This document shows positions 1 through 12,320 of a DNA stretch of 64,000 nt, piece after piece. The notes below the pieces were generated by a model, which was not told where the DNA came from, searched no databases, and was given only the letters and a program-made list of their open reading frames with translations. The DNA comes from Mercurialis annua (Eukaryota > Streptophyta > Magnoliopsida > Malpighiales > Euphorbiaceae): the NCBI RefSeq assembly GCF_937616625.2, contig NC_065576.1, positions 29,013,128-29,077,127 of the forward strand. The letters run 5' to 3'. The translations under genes and the position numbers were made by a program. The stretch's first letter is position 1, and each line of letters opens with the position of its first letter.

Positions 1-2198
1 ATTTGATATCGTCTCGCCGCTCGTAACTTGTTGTGTTCATAGTTTAGCTTGCGTAAGGTCATTACTTCACGTCCTATCTGATTATTATTGTCTCCGTAAT
101 CAGTGAGCTTCGTCATAGTGCAAATCGGTTCGTTCAATCTCTTCATTTATCGTCGTACGGTTCACCGCTTTGTTGTTATGAATTTTGCCGTTCCTCTATT
201 TTGTTAAGGCTGTGTTAAAGTGTAATTATTGAATGATTCACTTGTTGTTAGAGGACGTGATTGGGTTCGACTGATCGTTGTTTTTCTTCATTGCCATGGC
301 TGCCGTTGTTCTTATTTTGGCTTTGGGTTTCTTATACTTGTTCTGCTAATGTATAGGGAGGCTGAATTACACTAGATTAAGGGGTGATTTAGTATTTGTG
401 CAAATCAATTTGATTTGTACCTTATGTCATGGTTTGTTCTTTTATCAAATATGTTTCATGGCAGATTTTCATGATACAAATAGTGGTTGACGGGGTTTTG
501 TTTGTATTGAATGTAGGAGATGGCTAAATGGCCAAGGAGATCATCAATTTGTTTTGGTTAAATCAATTAAGCCCCTCAAGTTAGATTCTTCTATGTTATT
601 GTTTTGATAATAACTTTTGCATTTCGTTTCGATTTATAAATGGACAAATTGAAAACAATAAATGTTTTATAACTGATATTTATATAATTACTCGGGTATT
701 ATATATAAGATTTTGAATCTCAATTTTTCATGTCAACTTGACTAAAATACAGCTTAGCCCTTGAATGTTTTTAAAGCTTAATTTAGTTAAGTTTTTGGTT
801 TGTAACTTGGGTTACTTGAACTTTAAGCTATTGAGTTCCGTTTTGATTTTTGACTATTATTTTATCAAGGTTGTTTTATAATTATAGACTATGGTTTATT
901 AATGGATACAAATATATTTATTTATCAAAGTTATTTTTTGGGATTATAAACTCTGGTTATAGATTGATAAAATATTTGGGTCGGGTTAGACTTGGGTCGC
1001 CCGACATGTGAGGTTAGCATGGTAGTTATCGGTAACTCGGCTAACCCACTGTTTTGGAAATTGGATTGCTTTATTAATTAATGTAATTACATAATATTTT
1101 CGGAGTTGATTTTAAAACGGGAACTCAATAGGCTTGGCTTGTTTTGACTTTATTACTATTGGAGTATTGTATTTACTCTGTATTGGCTTTACCTTAACTT
1201 GTTGTTTGTGCTAGTCCAAGGTGGTGTCTAGTACCCTATTGAGTTAGGGTCATTTTAATGATTATTTATATTTGTTTAGACTCGTTGACCCTTCGTGCTT
1301 TCTATGCGAACCGAGTCTAGGTTGCTTGCCAGGAGTTTTCCCGTGGATTAGCAAGCAGTGAGTTTGTACTTACTATTTACCGCTTTATTAAGTAAATTGT
1401 TATTTTGATATTAAATATTTACTGTACGTATTTCGAATTGTTTTTCTATGATGGCTCTTAGTTGGAACATGCTACCTAATGGGCATCATTAGGACTGCGT
1501 GCGCACCATTATTGATCTAGATAAGGTATGTAATATGTGGGGGTAACTCGGTGGTAGCCTAGCTCTCGGGACCTAGTAGAGTAACTCGGTGTAGCTCAGC
1601 TCTTGGGACTCGGGTTATGGTTTAAGTGTGGTCGGTGGTAACTCGGTGTAGCTCAGCTCTCGGGACCAGGCCTTTGGAATAAAGTATACAAGTTAGAAGA
1701 TTGTAGTTTAGGGTTCCAACTAATACGTAATGCTTATATTAAATGTTTTTAACGGGTTTTAAAGGTTTTCCACTTAATAAATGTAAATAGTGGTATGAAC
1801 TCATCTCAGTATATCTGACCCCGTTGTTTTCCTAATTTTTTCCAGGGTTATGATATAAGCGAGTCAGCTCCTCTTCGATTCTTTATTTCCTCAGATGTTT
1901 TACTTTATTTAATAAAGTTATTAAACTGATTTTATTCTTAGACCGCAGTAGTAATTAGAAGTCTTATATGTCTAATACTTGTTATAAACTTATTCAATGG
2001 ATTATTGTTGTTTTGGCATTCTTTTATTAACTTGGATCAATACGTATTTCTGCCATATTTAAGACTCCGAGTTGGCTGAGCACTATATAATAAATGTTGT
2101 ATATTATGAACTACTAGAACTAGGTTGACGTCTCGGTTGCTCCCGAGCATTGGTTTTCTTGCAGGTTTATGTATTTGTTGATTATCTGGAAGGCTAGC
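1..2198 (+). mobile_element. Element A, 5' LTR, left part
   Basis: This is the 3' two-thirds or so of a plus-strand LTR whose start lies left of the window. It aligns in order with the solo LTR at 19846-23004 and with the complement of the LTRs of elements C and D. Shared blocks include the TCTGACCCCGTTGTTTTCC box (here near 1814-1832) and the stretch around GCAAGCAGTGAGTTTGTA followed by TTTACCGCTTTATTAAGTA (about 1350-1395). A threefold repeat of GTAACTCGGTGTAGCTCAGC-like sequence with TCTCGGGAC lies at about 1540-1670, and its complement occurs in the LTR of D at about 49815-49945. The LTR is broken at 2198 by element B and resumes at 7505. No coding sequence is seen. Confidence 0.85.
2194..2198. 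repeat. Target-site duplication of element B, left copy (CTAGC)
   Basis: Five bases directly before the TGTCACG terminus of B. The right copy, CTGGC at 7505-7509, differs by one base. Removing B and one copy rejoins the A LTR across GGAAGG...TACGGG, as expected from other LTRs in the window. Confidence 0.85.
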
Positions 2199-4842
2199 TG
2201 TCACGACCCAAATTATTAAGCCGAGACCGGCGCTAGGGGATGGGAGTGGTAGCTCCAAAACCCGTAGCAAGCCTAAAACCACTAATAATTTTCCGCATTT
2301 GAAAATATAATATTGTACATAAAACGTTTTCAGAAAACTCTTTTAAATAATCTAATGTTAGATATTAAAATATCACATTGGAGTTTACATTCAAAACTAA
2401 TTATTTGAAATCAATTCATCCATCTTATATAGACACCTACTGACTACTGCAGGTTTAGAAACTCATACTTGTGCAAGTCCAATGACTTCTGGCACAATGG
2501 AGATGGTTTGTCTGATCCGACTCCGGCTACCTGAAAACATCAGAGTGAGGGGTCAGTATTTGGGAAAATACTGAGTGAGTATGCAACTTATTATCGATAT
2601 TATGAAAATACACATCGCATACTCAAATATATATATATATCTATTTCAATATAATATGAAAATAACATAATATTCGCAAATAGTAGATCCGACCGAAACC
2701 CTAATCTTAAACTCTTAATTTATCTTATTCTGAATATTCAAATCAAATTGATCCAAATGGTCCGACCCGGGAGTGTTCACACTCAACCACGTCAGCCGCG
2801 ACCAATCTCTTAATCTCAAAGTGTGATTCCAACTCACTGGTGGGTCCAACCCACTAGATACGGGGCTCAGGTTACACCGTAACCGAGTTCTCACTCGTAT
2901 CGCATTCATATCGTATGCGCATTTCGTAATCTCGTAGACAATCTAGACACGCTAGACTGACTCAAATACTGGTGATCACACAACTTATTGACACCCAATA
3001 GATAGTTGGTTTCTTCGTATCGCACACTAGATACTCGTATTCAAAACAATGAATACAACAGCATTCATATAATCAAATTCATCGAACATAACATCTTATA
3101 CAAGCAAATCATATAAATGCGATGTATTGATAATAATATTCATAATATATGAAAATAACTTTAATAATAATAATACGCGAAAGTAAATTGCCACTCACAG
3201 TGACCGCCATTCCTTATATCCGAACGTAAGCTCCAAGAGACAGGCCCATCAATCTTTGCCGAGCTCCTTGGTTCGTCATACTCGTAGCTTGATAGCCCGT
3301 CACATCTATCATAGGATTCTATCATTAAAACTTATACTTAAAGAATCTATTCTAACAATTATTCTAACCACTAAACATGACCAAAAGCGCAAAACATAAG
3401 CCGTCGCGTTCTAAGCGTATCTCTCTTGATATCTATTACCAAATCTCATTCTTACGCTTGGTTAATACCATTAGTGGTGTTCAACTAATCAATTAAGCCT
3501 TGCTTAATATGTTTATTCCAAAAGCCTAGCTCAAAACGTCAAGTTCCATGTCCATTTCATGCTTTCGGAAGCTATTTTCGCTCCCGGAGGTCCCCCGGAG
3601 GTCACGATCGAAGTAGGGCATGTCGTGCTAGCTTGGAACGTCGTGCCCCTCATTTTTCATGAAGGGCACGTCGTGCCCTTCCTTGTGCACGTCGTGCACC
3701 CCTGGTGGTGTACGTCGTGCACCTCTTGTGGTGCACGTCGTGCACTCTTGTGGTGCACGTCGTGCACTCTTGTGGTGCACGCCGTGCACTCTTGTGGTGC
3801 ACGTCGTGCCTACGACGTTTTTGACGAATCTGGACCGTTTTCGAGGCCCCAAATCACTCTAAAATCCATATATCACATACCCAATCCATCTAGACTCAAA
3901 ACTCATCAAGAATCCATACGAAAATGATGAAAAACGACATGTTTTCGGCGTTTCAATTCGAACGTAGCATTTTTCATCGAAACAACCCGTATCTTTTGAT
4001 TTTAACACCCAAATCAGAAATATTACCTTGATATGATGTTTAGGATTGATAAAGCGTCAAATTCCGAAGAGATTGCCGCAAAAATTGTCCGAAACGGACG
4101 TCGAACGGCAAAACGGCGAGCGAACGACGGTAACGATCGATGAATGAAACGAGCAAGAGATGAGAGCTTCTGGAGGATTCTTCCTTCATCTGATTCCTAT
4201 CATTAACTTTATATATCATGGTTAAAATCCCATTTTGGTAGTTGTTCTCTTCATCTGTTACAAATTAACCTTTAATCTTTTCTTTTGTTCGATTTAGTCC
4301 ATAATTAAATCAATTAACTCTTTAATCATAACTATACGTATTATTTATATCCGATAAACAATACGAATCTCAATATTAATATTTTCCCGTCTATAATCTT
4401 TTAATTACTATTCTCAAAATTTAATTGGCTAGTTTGCACTTTGGTCCTTGAACTTTTCAAAAGTTGCAATTTAGCCCAAATGCATCCGCGTCCAAATTTT
4501 AAAAGGTCTCCGATTGACCCGAAATTTTCACCACTATTACTATAAAACATTTCGCGGACCTTTGTGAAATAATTTCCCTTTTCGGGACTTAACTGGTTAA
4601 ATTACCACTTTAGTCCCTGAACTCTAGTTTGGGACTTTTCTTGAAATTTTTCCTTTTAATTCTAATTCCAACTTTAGAATTGGAATACGATATTAAATTC
4701 CACATAATTACTTTCCCAAAACCGACCTATTAAAATTTTATTTATCTAAATTTCACGAAAAATCTTTTCGTTATCGCCACTCCAGCGACTCAAAGCTGGA
4801 CACGTGGCCCAATTAAATGATTTGATCTTTTGGGGTATTACA
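2199..4842 (-). mobile_element. Element B 3' LTR
   Basis: Complete LTR of 2,644 bp, bounded in plus orientation by TGTCACGACCC and GGGTATTACA. Its right ~750 bp (from about 4087) are repeated at about 6711-7504, which identifies the LTR pair. It contains a short GC-rich palindromic minisatellite at about 3615-3815. Open frames inside it (for example 3559-3927) come from that minisatellite. Confidence 0.85.
3615..3815. repeat. Palindromic minisatellite (CACGTCGTGCAC core) in LTR of B
   Basis: Repeats of about 21 bp built on GTGCACGTCGTGCAC alternating with TCTTGTGGT. The last four or so units are almost identical and the left ones are diverged. The core is a near-palindrome, so both strands look alike and open frames appear in several frames. 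Confidence 0.85.
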
Positions 4843-4858
4843 TTCTTCCCCCCTTATA
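4843..4858 (-). other. Element B polypurine tract
   Basis: Directly inside the 3' LTR. The minus strand reads TATAAGGGGGGAAGAA before the LTR start TGTAATACCCC. This is the expected plus-strand priming site and confirms minus orientation. Confidence 0.8.
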
Positions 4859-6710
4859 GGACGAATTTTCATATGCTTTCTTGATTCATTCTAAAGCCTT
4901 AATATTTTGAATTCCATTGACAATAGGTCCACCGTATTCATCTTATGGCGCCTCTCGGCGCGTGGAACAATTATTGCCGACCTTTATGCCGTTATTTTCT
5001 TCTATTGTGACCTCAGTGATATCCTTATGTACTAGAACTTATTACGTCAGATCTCTTCTTTTGTATCTTGGATACTTAGCTCTTTTATTTGTTCTTTGTC
5101 TGATATATAATTCTATTAACTCTTGTGCTTGTAACTGAACTTTCAGTTTATTACTGAAGTCCAATAATGATTCATCCTAGTGATGTCTTACTACTAAAGA
5201 TGATAGTCCTTGTCCGTAGACTTTCCTTATTTGTCGCTGTCCGACTTCTAGTCGTCGTGATGTTAGGAATTTAATTCACTTTTCATTATCTTCTTATGTC
5301 TCGTCTTTTCACCTATCGTATAAAAATTCTATCTTTTATTATCGTTGTTCATCGATAGTCATCCACGAGGTGAATCCTCGTGATGAATTGTTATGATGTC
5401 TTTGCTTCCTTTGTAGGGATTCACTTAGTCTCCTTTTTACATTATCATGCTCACTTACTTAAGTGAGTCATTCCAATTCTTTCCCATTTACTTAGACATA
5501 CCAGAGTAGTCCCTGATGGCACCGTTACTTGTCCTATGATCAATCTTCTTTTTCATACTTTACACGTTTCCTAAACCATTCGATACTCTTCATTTACTCG
5601 TTTCCAACGAGTATTCTTGACTCTTTCAACTTTTATCGTCGTGTATTGCCTTTAACAGTATCGTCACTGTTATCATCTTCATTTATTACATACTTCTTTC
5701 GCAATTTTTCTAATTCGTTAATTCATTCTCTTATTTGTCCAATTTCTCTCCGCATTTTTGCAAAGTTCCTTCTTTATACTTATTACGAGCGTAACCATTC
5801 TTCACGATTTTCATGACATACAGATCTTTATGATCACTACGATATTCATATTCTTATTGCTATGGCTGGCACTTTATACCCTATTTCCTTAATCTTCTTT
5901 GATGTTCCTTCCTCCTTTTAGTGAATATCTCACTATCTGCTTCGTTATGATCTATCGATTGAAATTTAGATGTTAACCTTAGTATTAACCCTTAGGTTAT
6001 ACTTGTCTTTAACTTCTTATTCACACTACTATCTCATCTCAACTAGGCTCTTCTTTCTTTTATCGCTTCTTCGACATTGATTATCTTTCGATATCCAAAG
6101 ATGCTTTTAGCATTCATCATTATAATCCAACTATTCTCCATTCTAGTTTGGTTACTAATTTCCAAACTATTTCTCTTTTCTACTTCATGTTTGAGGTTCA
6201 CTCCTTCTTTCAGTATCCACAACATTAATCTTTAATGGAAAGTTATAGTTTTCTTCATCTGAATTTTCTTGATGTAGAGCATTCTTAGTCAAATATGTAT
6301 CATCTTATCGTATTTGTACCGTTATCATGGCCGTCTGTAAAGCCGATCATATGCCGATATTACCTCTATCGCGTCTCGCTTATCTGATATTTCTTGTTTC
6401 AGAACTCTAAACGTCAATCACCAATTAAACAATGGGTCGCAGTCCCTTTTTGCCTGAATTATCGACGTAGTGCGCTCTCGATTACCTACATATTGTACTA
6501 TTGTACCTTTACTGACATCTTAATTGTCAGTGGATTCGATCCCATATCTCTGTCCTCTTTATCTTTCTTTGTTTCTATGTGTCCGCGACCACATAGATTT
6601 CCATTTCTTTAATCTCCTTGTCAACTCTCCACATGACTTTTCTCTTTTTCTTTTTCTTCGATCATTCTTATCGAGTTCCTTGCGTCATATGCAGGTTATA
6701 CGTACTTTCC
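4859..6710 (-). mobile_element. Element B internal remnant, no gene recognised
   Basis: About 1.85 kb of AT-rich sequence between the polypurine tract and the partial 5' LTR. Open frames are all short (under 100 codons) and show no gag, protease, RT, RNase H or integrase motif on either strand. I see no primer-binding site at its right edge, consistent with a deletion into the 5' LTR. Confidence 0.7.
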
Positions 6711-7504
6711 TAAACGGATGTCGAACGGATGTCGAATGGCAAAACGGCAAAACGGCGAGCTGTCGAACGGCAAAACGGCGAGCGAACGACGGTAACGATC
6801 GATGAATGAAACGAGAAAGAGATGAGAGCTTCTGGAGGATTCTTCCTTCATCTGATTCCTATCATTAACTTTATATATCATGGTTAAAATCCCATTTTGG
6901 TAGTTGTTCTCTTCATCTGTTACAAATTAACCTTTAAACTTTTCTTTTGTTCGATTTAGTCCATAACTAAATCAATTAACTCTTTAATCATAACTATACG
7001 AATTATTTATATCCTATAAACAATACGAATCTCAATATTAATATTTTTCCGTCTATAATCTTTTAATTACTATTCTCAAGATTTAATTGGCTAGTTTGCA
7101 CTTTGGTCCTTGAACTTTTCAAAAGTTGCAATTTAGCCCAAATGCATCCGCGTCCAAATTTTAAAAGGTCTCCGATTGACCCGAAATTTTCACCAATATT
7201 ACTATAAAACATTTCGCGGACCTTGGCGAAATAATTTCCCTTTTCGGGACTTAACTGGTTAAATTACCACTTTAGTCCCTGAACTCTAGTTTGGGACTTT
7301 TCTTGATATTTTTCCTTTTAATTTTAATTCCAACTTTAGAATTGGAATACGATATTAAATTCCACATAATTACTTTCCCAAAACCGACCTATTAAAATTT
7401 TATTTATCTAAATTTCACGAAAAATCTTTTCGTTATCGCCACTCCAGCGACTCAAAGCTTGACACGTGGCCCAATTAAATGATTTGATCTTTTGGGGTAT
7501 TACA
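6711..7504 (-). mobile_element. Element B 5' LTR, truncated
   Basis: Repeats the right end of the 3' LTR (about 4087-4842) with few differences, ending in GGGTATTACA. Its inner end at about 6711-6790 carries a local duplication: GTCGAACGG and GGCAAAACGGC units occur two to three times here but once in the 3' LTR. About 1.85 kb of LTR is missing on the inner side. Confidence 0.8.
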
Positions 7505-7577
7505 CTGGCTACGGGTTTTGGTACAACCATACCCATTCCCCATCGTCGGTCGCGATTCATGAAAATGGGTCGTGACA
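7505..7577 (+). mobile_element. Element A, 5' LTR, right end
   Basis: Continuation of the A LTR after B. The first five bases, CTGGC, are the second copy of B's target duplication. It ends in GGGTCGTGACA at 7577, the same terminus as the other LTRs here. Confidence 0.88.
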
Positions 7578-10500
7578 AACTTGGTATCAGAGCTTTGGTT
7601 TCAGACTAAGGCCTTATGCATGTTATGTGTTTATTAGTTTGGCATGATAAGTTGATCTCGTGTCATAGGAACTACTGCGGAAATAGGACGAGCGTGTTGT
7701 CTTTTAAAACGTCATCTTTTGTTTGCAAACTTTCAGACTACATCTTATAGGTGATGTCTGTCAGTCTCTATTTAGTATTGATGCTATGATTGACAATTAA
7801 TTTCACTTGGATGTTACTTGCTGTGTTTTATCATGTTGAGGTTACTTCACTTGGGTGATAATAATTGCTTTCGATTTCTCGGAAAATCTTAGGCTGGTAA
7901 ATTTTTCTAAAACTCATACTTGGGTATGATGTTGTTTGATAAACTTTGGCGTTTGTGCCTGATACAATTTTGAGTATATGGTATGGTTACAGCTATTTTT
8001 ACATGATGCATTGAATTGCTTTTGCCTTATTTATAAAGTACATCTTGGCTTTGGCCTCGATTGTTGATTTTAAATGTGATCGTATGTTGGGCGTTAGCCT
8101 TGTTTTTCTGTTAAAGAGATTTTGGGTTAAACTTTAAAACGTGTTTTGTGGTCATATATGGTTTGACCACATGTCGCTTTAAGAGTTATCATTAAGAAAT
8201 GTGGTTTTGTTTTAATTTGTGTTTTGACACAGAACCAAAAGAGAAGTTTGAGTTTAATTCTTTAAAAGTTTGATTTTTTGTTAAGTTGCTAGTAAAAAGA
8301 ATTTTCTTGTATTTTAAATTTTTAGAGTTACGGAATGGCTGTTTGAGATTAAGGATTTCTCACTTGAGTTTTTAAATTGCCGTTTAGCGGTTGGGTTAAG
8401 TTGAGCTCTCAATTTTGAAAGGATGGAAATTTTATTCAAATATTTTTTTTCGGAATTACAAATATTTTGAATACGTTTTATAAACAGTTGTATTGGGTTC
8501 GACTTGGGTCACCCAAATTTAGGAGTTAAGCTTGGTAGTTGTAATGACTCAGCTAACTCGATGATTTTATGGTTTGAGAAACTTGGGTATTCATTTTAAA
8601 GCAATTGATTAATAAGAAGAGACTTTTACAGAAAGTGATTTTGTTTCAACCGTGGGGCTCAACAAAATTTGGAAGTTTTCTTATTTGACTTTTAAATTTC
8701 AAAATGAATTTTAAAGCGCATTCTTAAAAGATGATATAGTTATAAGCTAATTTTGGTACGAAAATTCAAGCTGGTTGTAGCATGTCCTGATTTTATCTCA
8801 AAGTATATTTTGGTTAATTTTGTTCAATTACATGCTTACGTGATTTATGGGTTGTAAAAATCGTAATATTTTTGGTTTTGATTTGCGTTGTATAATTCAC
8901 TTACTTGTTGGACTAAGTTAATTGTTTTGTTTCGTCTCGTTGTGCGAAGTAGCACGTGGGATGATTTATTTCATGCGGTTATGGTAAATACCTGATATTT
9001 GGTTTGATTGTGAGTCGAACTTTTGTTCAGACCCTGTTTTGATATTGCATCAACTGGGATAAGCTGGGTTTGCTATATTGTTGTTATGGAGCGAAATCTC
9101 TTGGTTTCAATATCGAGGAAGACGAGGAAAGTATTCCCTTAGAATAGTTGATTGTTTCTGATTATCCTGGAAAGAATATTGGGAATTATGACCCAAGAAG
9201 ATAGATCGGTGTATTAATACACTGGTGGTTACATCAATTAATGATGTGACGCAGGAGCTGGTGGTAAGTTTCATAGGAGCGTATTGATGTGTTATTTCTT
9301 TGGGAATAAGCTCAGTCTGGATTGAGGTTAGTTGGATAGCTTATATGGTAGAGTTGTAATGAAGTTATTAGGATGAGTTGTTGTATAGCATCGAATATTT
9401 GTAGGTTTCAAGTACGGAGTTTGAGGAATATTTTGAGGTTTTCGAGTGCACATCTCACAGAGTGTAACGTCTAGCGAATATGTTATTGAGAATTTGGTCT
9501 CAAAGGTCGGTTGTTGAAATTTTTAAAATATTTTCAAAACGTAATTGTGCCCAGACATATCATGCATATGCATTTTCAATGTCACGAATACGATTGCATT
9601 GAGCATTAAGTATGTTCACTAAATAAAAGATAAATTAATAATTGATACATGCATAATAGTACATGCATCACGTTCATAGAAATGGTTAGGGTTGGGTGCA
9701 ACTCTTTGGGGATGAGATATGTCATCACCCTGCCGCACAATTATGTAAAATGGTTTTTTTCGATAAACTGTTTTGAGAAAGATGTTTTAAAACGAGTTCG
9801 CGAGTCATATTGTGATAAATGTATTTATAAAGTTGTCGGATTTCAAAGGATTTGAAATTGTTACCAGAAGGTAGCTAGACAAATACTCTGTGATGATGGT
9901 GGTAAATTTTGGACGATTACATTGTAATGGATTAGTCTAAATTGTCAGAATCATGTGTCTTATAAGAAGTGAAAATGAATTTGAGGTTGCGCTCGAGATA
10001 TAGTTGTTCCAAGTGTGGTGTACGGTTAGATTCAAATTAGGAAGTGTTTGTGATAATTTCCGATTTGTGATTTAAGGATTTGTGGATTAAGGATGTTGGT
10101 TATGCTCTATGTGTGTGTATACGCTATATTTTTATTTTAATGAGACTTTATCTTTCAGATTAGATTTTGTCCAATTACTTTGGGTAAATAGATATAAAAG
10201 TATTTTCATAAACAAAGAGATTTGCATTGTTAAATTTTACCCTTCTAAGAAAGGAATAAATTTTGACAAATTTGATTAAAAAGGAATAATAAATTTTTCG
10301 GTTGAACGATTCTTCAATTGTGTTTTTGTTTAAGAACAAAAATTTAAATACGATTTAAATTTTAATGTCTTGAAACATTTATATGTATTTCGATTATGGA
10401 GGATTTTTCCATGGTTTAACTTTTACGAGAAAAGTATAAATCGATGTTAGCAAGTTTGGTTTAAAGAGAACATAAATTTTGCCAATTGAACTGTTTTATA

Positions 10501-11826
10501 AATATACAAATATTTTAAAAGTAAAGAGAAATGTTGGATTCAAAGTGCGAGTAATTTGAAAATTTTCAAGGGTTACAAAACCGATGGTTTTTCATCGGTA
10601 AGGGTATTTCGATTTTGAATGCAAAAGGAGGTGTATGACGTAGAGTCTTTTAAACAGGGTGGAAAATTTTGTAAATATAATATTTTGTATTAAAAGATTT
10701 TATACCCTTAGGGGTTGGTTTTGAGCATAACTAACAATTCGGTTGTAGTAAACTGGTCGTATTGATCTCTCGTTGTATACGAGGTTATAATCAATTGATT
10801 GAATGATTTTGAGAATTTGAGTTCGATTTGGTTATATGAGATAGTTGATTTGAGAATCGAGAATTGCGGTTAATAGGTTTCGACAATCATGATTGGGTGA
10901 TCGATTTTGTTAATTGATGGTATTATTGTAATGTTTATATATTATTTTGATCATGGTTAAACCCTTGTTGTGAGAGACAAAAATTTTATGTTGTCAGATG
11001 CAGTCAATGTTCAACTTAGTTGGGGCATTATGTTTCTAAATGATTGGAGGAATCATTGTAATTGAGATTGTTTATTACTAATCTGGAGATTCTATTATTA
11101 TGAGTTAAGTTCACGTTTTCTTGGGGAAAAAAACGGTATGCGTCTTTGTGTTTTATGATTCACAAATTAATGGTATTATCGAGTTGGTATTAATCGTTAG
11201 GATTGGATGATTATTATAGTGTTTGTTGTGGAACCGAAATATTATCTGAAGTTTATTGGGTTTTATTATCGATTATTTTGTTATCGAGATATTATAAGTG
11301 GAAGTAATTAGGTGTTGTAGAACGCAGGAATTTATCAGCTTGTATTTTTCAGCATTCCTGTATATATGATAGGATTTAGAGTTGTAAAAACTGTAGTCGA
11401 GCTTGGTGCTTGATCTTGTATTTGATATTGAGGATTTTATATTAGATGAGTTTCGAGCTGGTTTTGGAAGCCACTCCGGTAAAGAGTAATTATGACTGTC
11501 AGTTGAATAATTATTGTTATTTCTCGTTGCGTTGAATGAATTTTAGTTGGAGCACCGAATTGTTAGAAGCCGAATTCGGTGCATGTGTGTTGTGATCGTT
11601 TTTATTGCGAATCAGTGTCAGTTTTAAGATTTGAGAATCGTCCTTAATTATCCTAAGTATATATGCCGAGTGTTGTGTATTAGAGTTTGTTTTATTATGG
11701 TCGATCTCACATAGAGTTGCGTTATCGTTTATGCCTAGAGAAAGTTGTGTCGGTACTTTTGTGACCTTTAAGTGTGTTCGGTTTATGCAACTGGAGGTAT
11801 TGAGTTGTTGGAGGGACAACCTGTTG
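7578..11826 (+). mobile_element. Element A internal region, non-coding
   Basis: About 4.25 kb after the primer site without a convincing gene. The longest open frame on this strand is 68 codons. It is the same family as the interior of C in opposite orientation. For example, the block with TGCACATCTCACAGAGTGTA then CGTCTAGCGAA near 9450-9480 matches the complement of 28383-28418, and GGTTTTGAGCATAA near 10719 matches the complement of about 27340-27355. No polypurine tract or 3' LTR is seen: the interior stops abruptly where the satellite begins. A possible but poor zinc-knuckle remnant lies at 10999-11043. Best described as a non-autonomous element truncated at its 3' side. Confidence 0.75.
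7582..7593 (+). other. Primer-binding site of element A (tRNA-iMet)
   Basis: TGGTATCAGAGC lies four bases after the LTR end, complementary to the 3' end of plant initiator tRNA-Met. It fixes the orientation of A as plus. Confidence 0.92.
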
Positions 11827-11955
11827 AGTTTGGCTTAAATCGCTAAAAAGGTGAAACATCTGGATTTGTTTCGTAAAGTTTGTAAACGTTTGGCTTAAAT
11901 CGCTAAAAAGGTGAAACGTTTGGATTTGGTTCGTAGCGTTTGTAAACGTCTCGAT
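11827..11955 (+). repeat. 60-bp satellite, first block, plus orientation
   Basis: Start of the satellite array. 'Plus' means GGCTTAAATCGCTAAAAAGG reads on the plus strand. The two monomers here run directly on from the interior of element A. Confidence 0.85.
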
Positions 11956-12320
11956 TTAAGACAAACGTTTCACCTTTTTAGCGATTGAAGCCAAGCGTTT
12001 ACAAACGTTACGAAACAAATCAAAGCGTTCCATGTTTTTAGCAATTTAAGCAAATCGTTTACAAACGTTACGAAACAAAGCCAAACGTTTACAAACTTTA
12101 CGAAACAAATCCAAGCGTTTCACCTATTTAGCAATATAAGCCAAACGTTTATAAACGGTACGAAACAAAACCAAACGTTTCACCTTTTTAGCTATCCAAA
12201 CGTTTCCCCTTTTTAGCTATTTAAGCCAAACGTTTACAAAGGTTACGAAACAAATCCAAATGTATCATCTTTTTAGCGATTTAAGCCAAACGTTTACAAA
12301 CGTAACGAAACAAAACGTTT
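11956..12320 (-). repeat. 60-bp satellite block, inverted
   Basis: Monomers read GTTACGAAACAAATCCAAAC and TTTTTAGCGATTTAAGCC on the plus strand, the complement of the neighbouring blocks. Several units are shortened. Confidence 0.85.

Larger units (their letters stand above)
2199..7504 (-). mobile_element. Element B: nested, deleted LTR retrotransposon
   Basis: Minus-strand LTR element inserted in the LTR of A. Read on the minus strand it starts TGTAATACCCC at 7504 and ends GGGTCGTGACA at 2199, with flanking 5-bp duplications CTGGC/CTAGC. The 3' LTR (2199-4842) is complete. The 5' LTR keeps only its first ~0.8 kb (about 6711-7504). The rest of that LTR, the primer-binding site and an unknown part of the interior are missing. 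The remaining interior (4843-6710) has no recognisable gag or pol. Termini resemble those of C and D, so it is probably a non-autonomous relative of Tekay-type chromoviruses. Confidence 0.85.

Noticed and set aside
3559..3927. 122-codon His/Val/Cys-rich frame and its antisense partner.
   Set aside because: Product of the palindromic minisatellite in the LTR of B.
7582..7593. tRNA gene suggested by a tRNA-like 12-mer (also 30562-30573).
   Set aside because: It is only the primer-binding complement next to an LTR end; no cloverleaf or internal promoter boxes.
9649..9855. 68-codon frame in the interior of A.
   Set aside because: The homologous place in C does not keep the frame.
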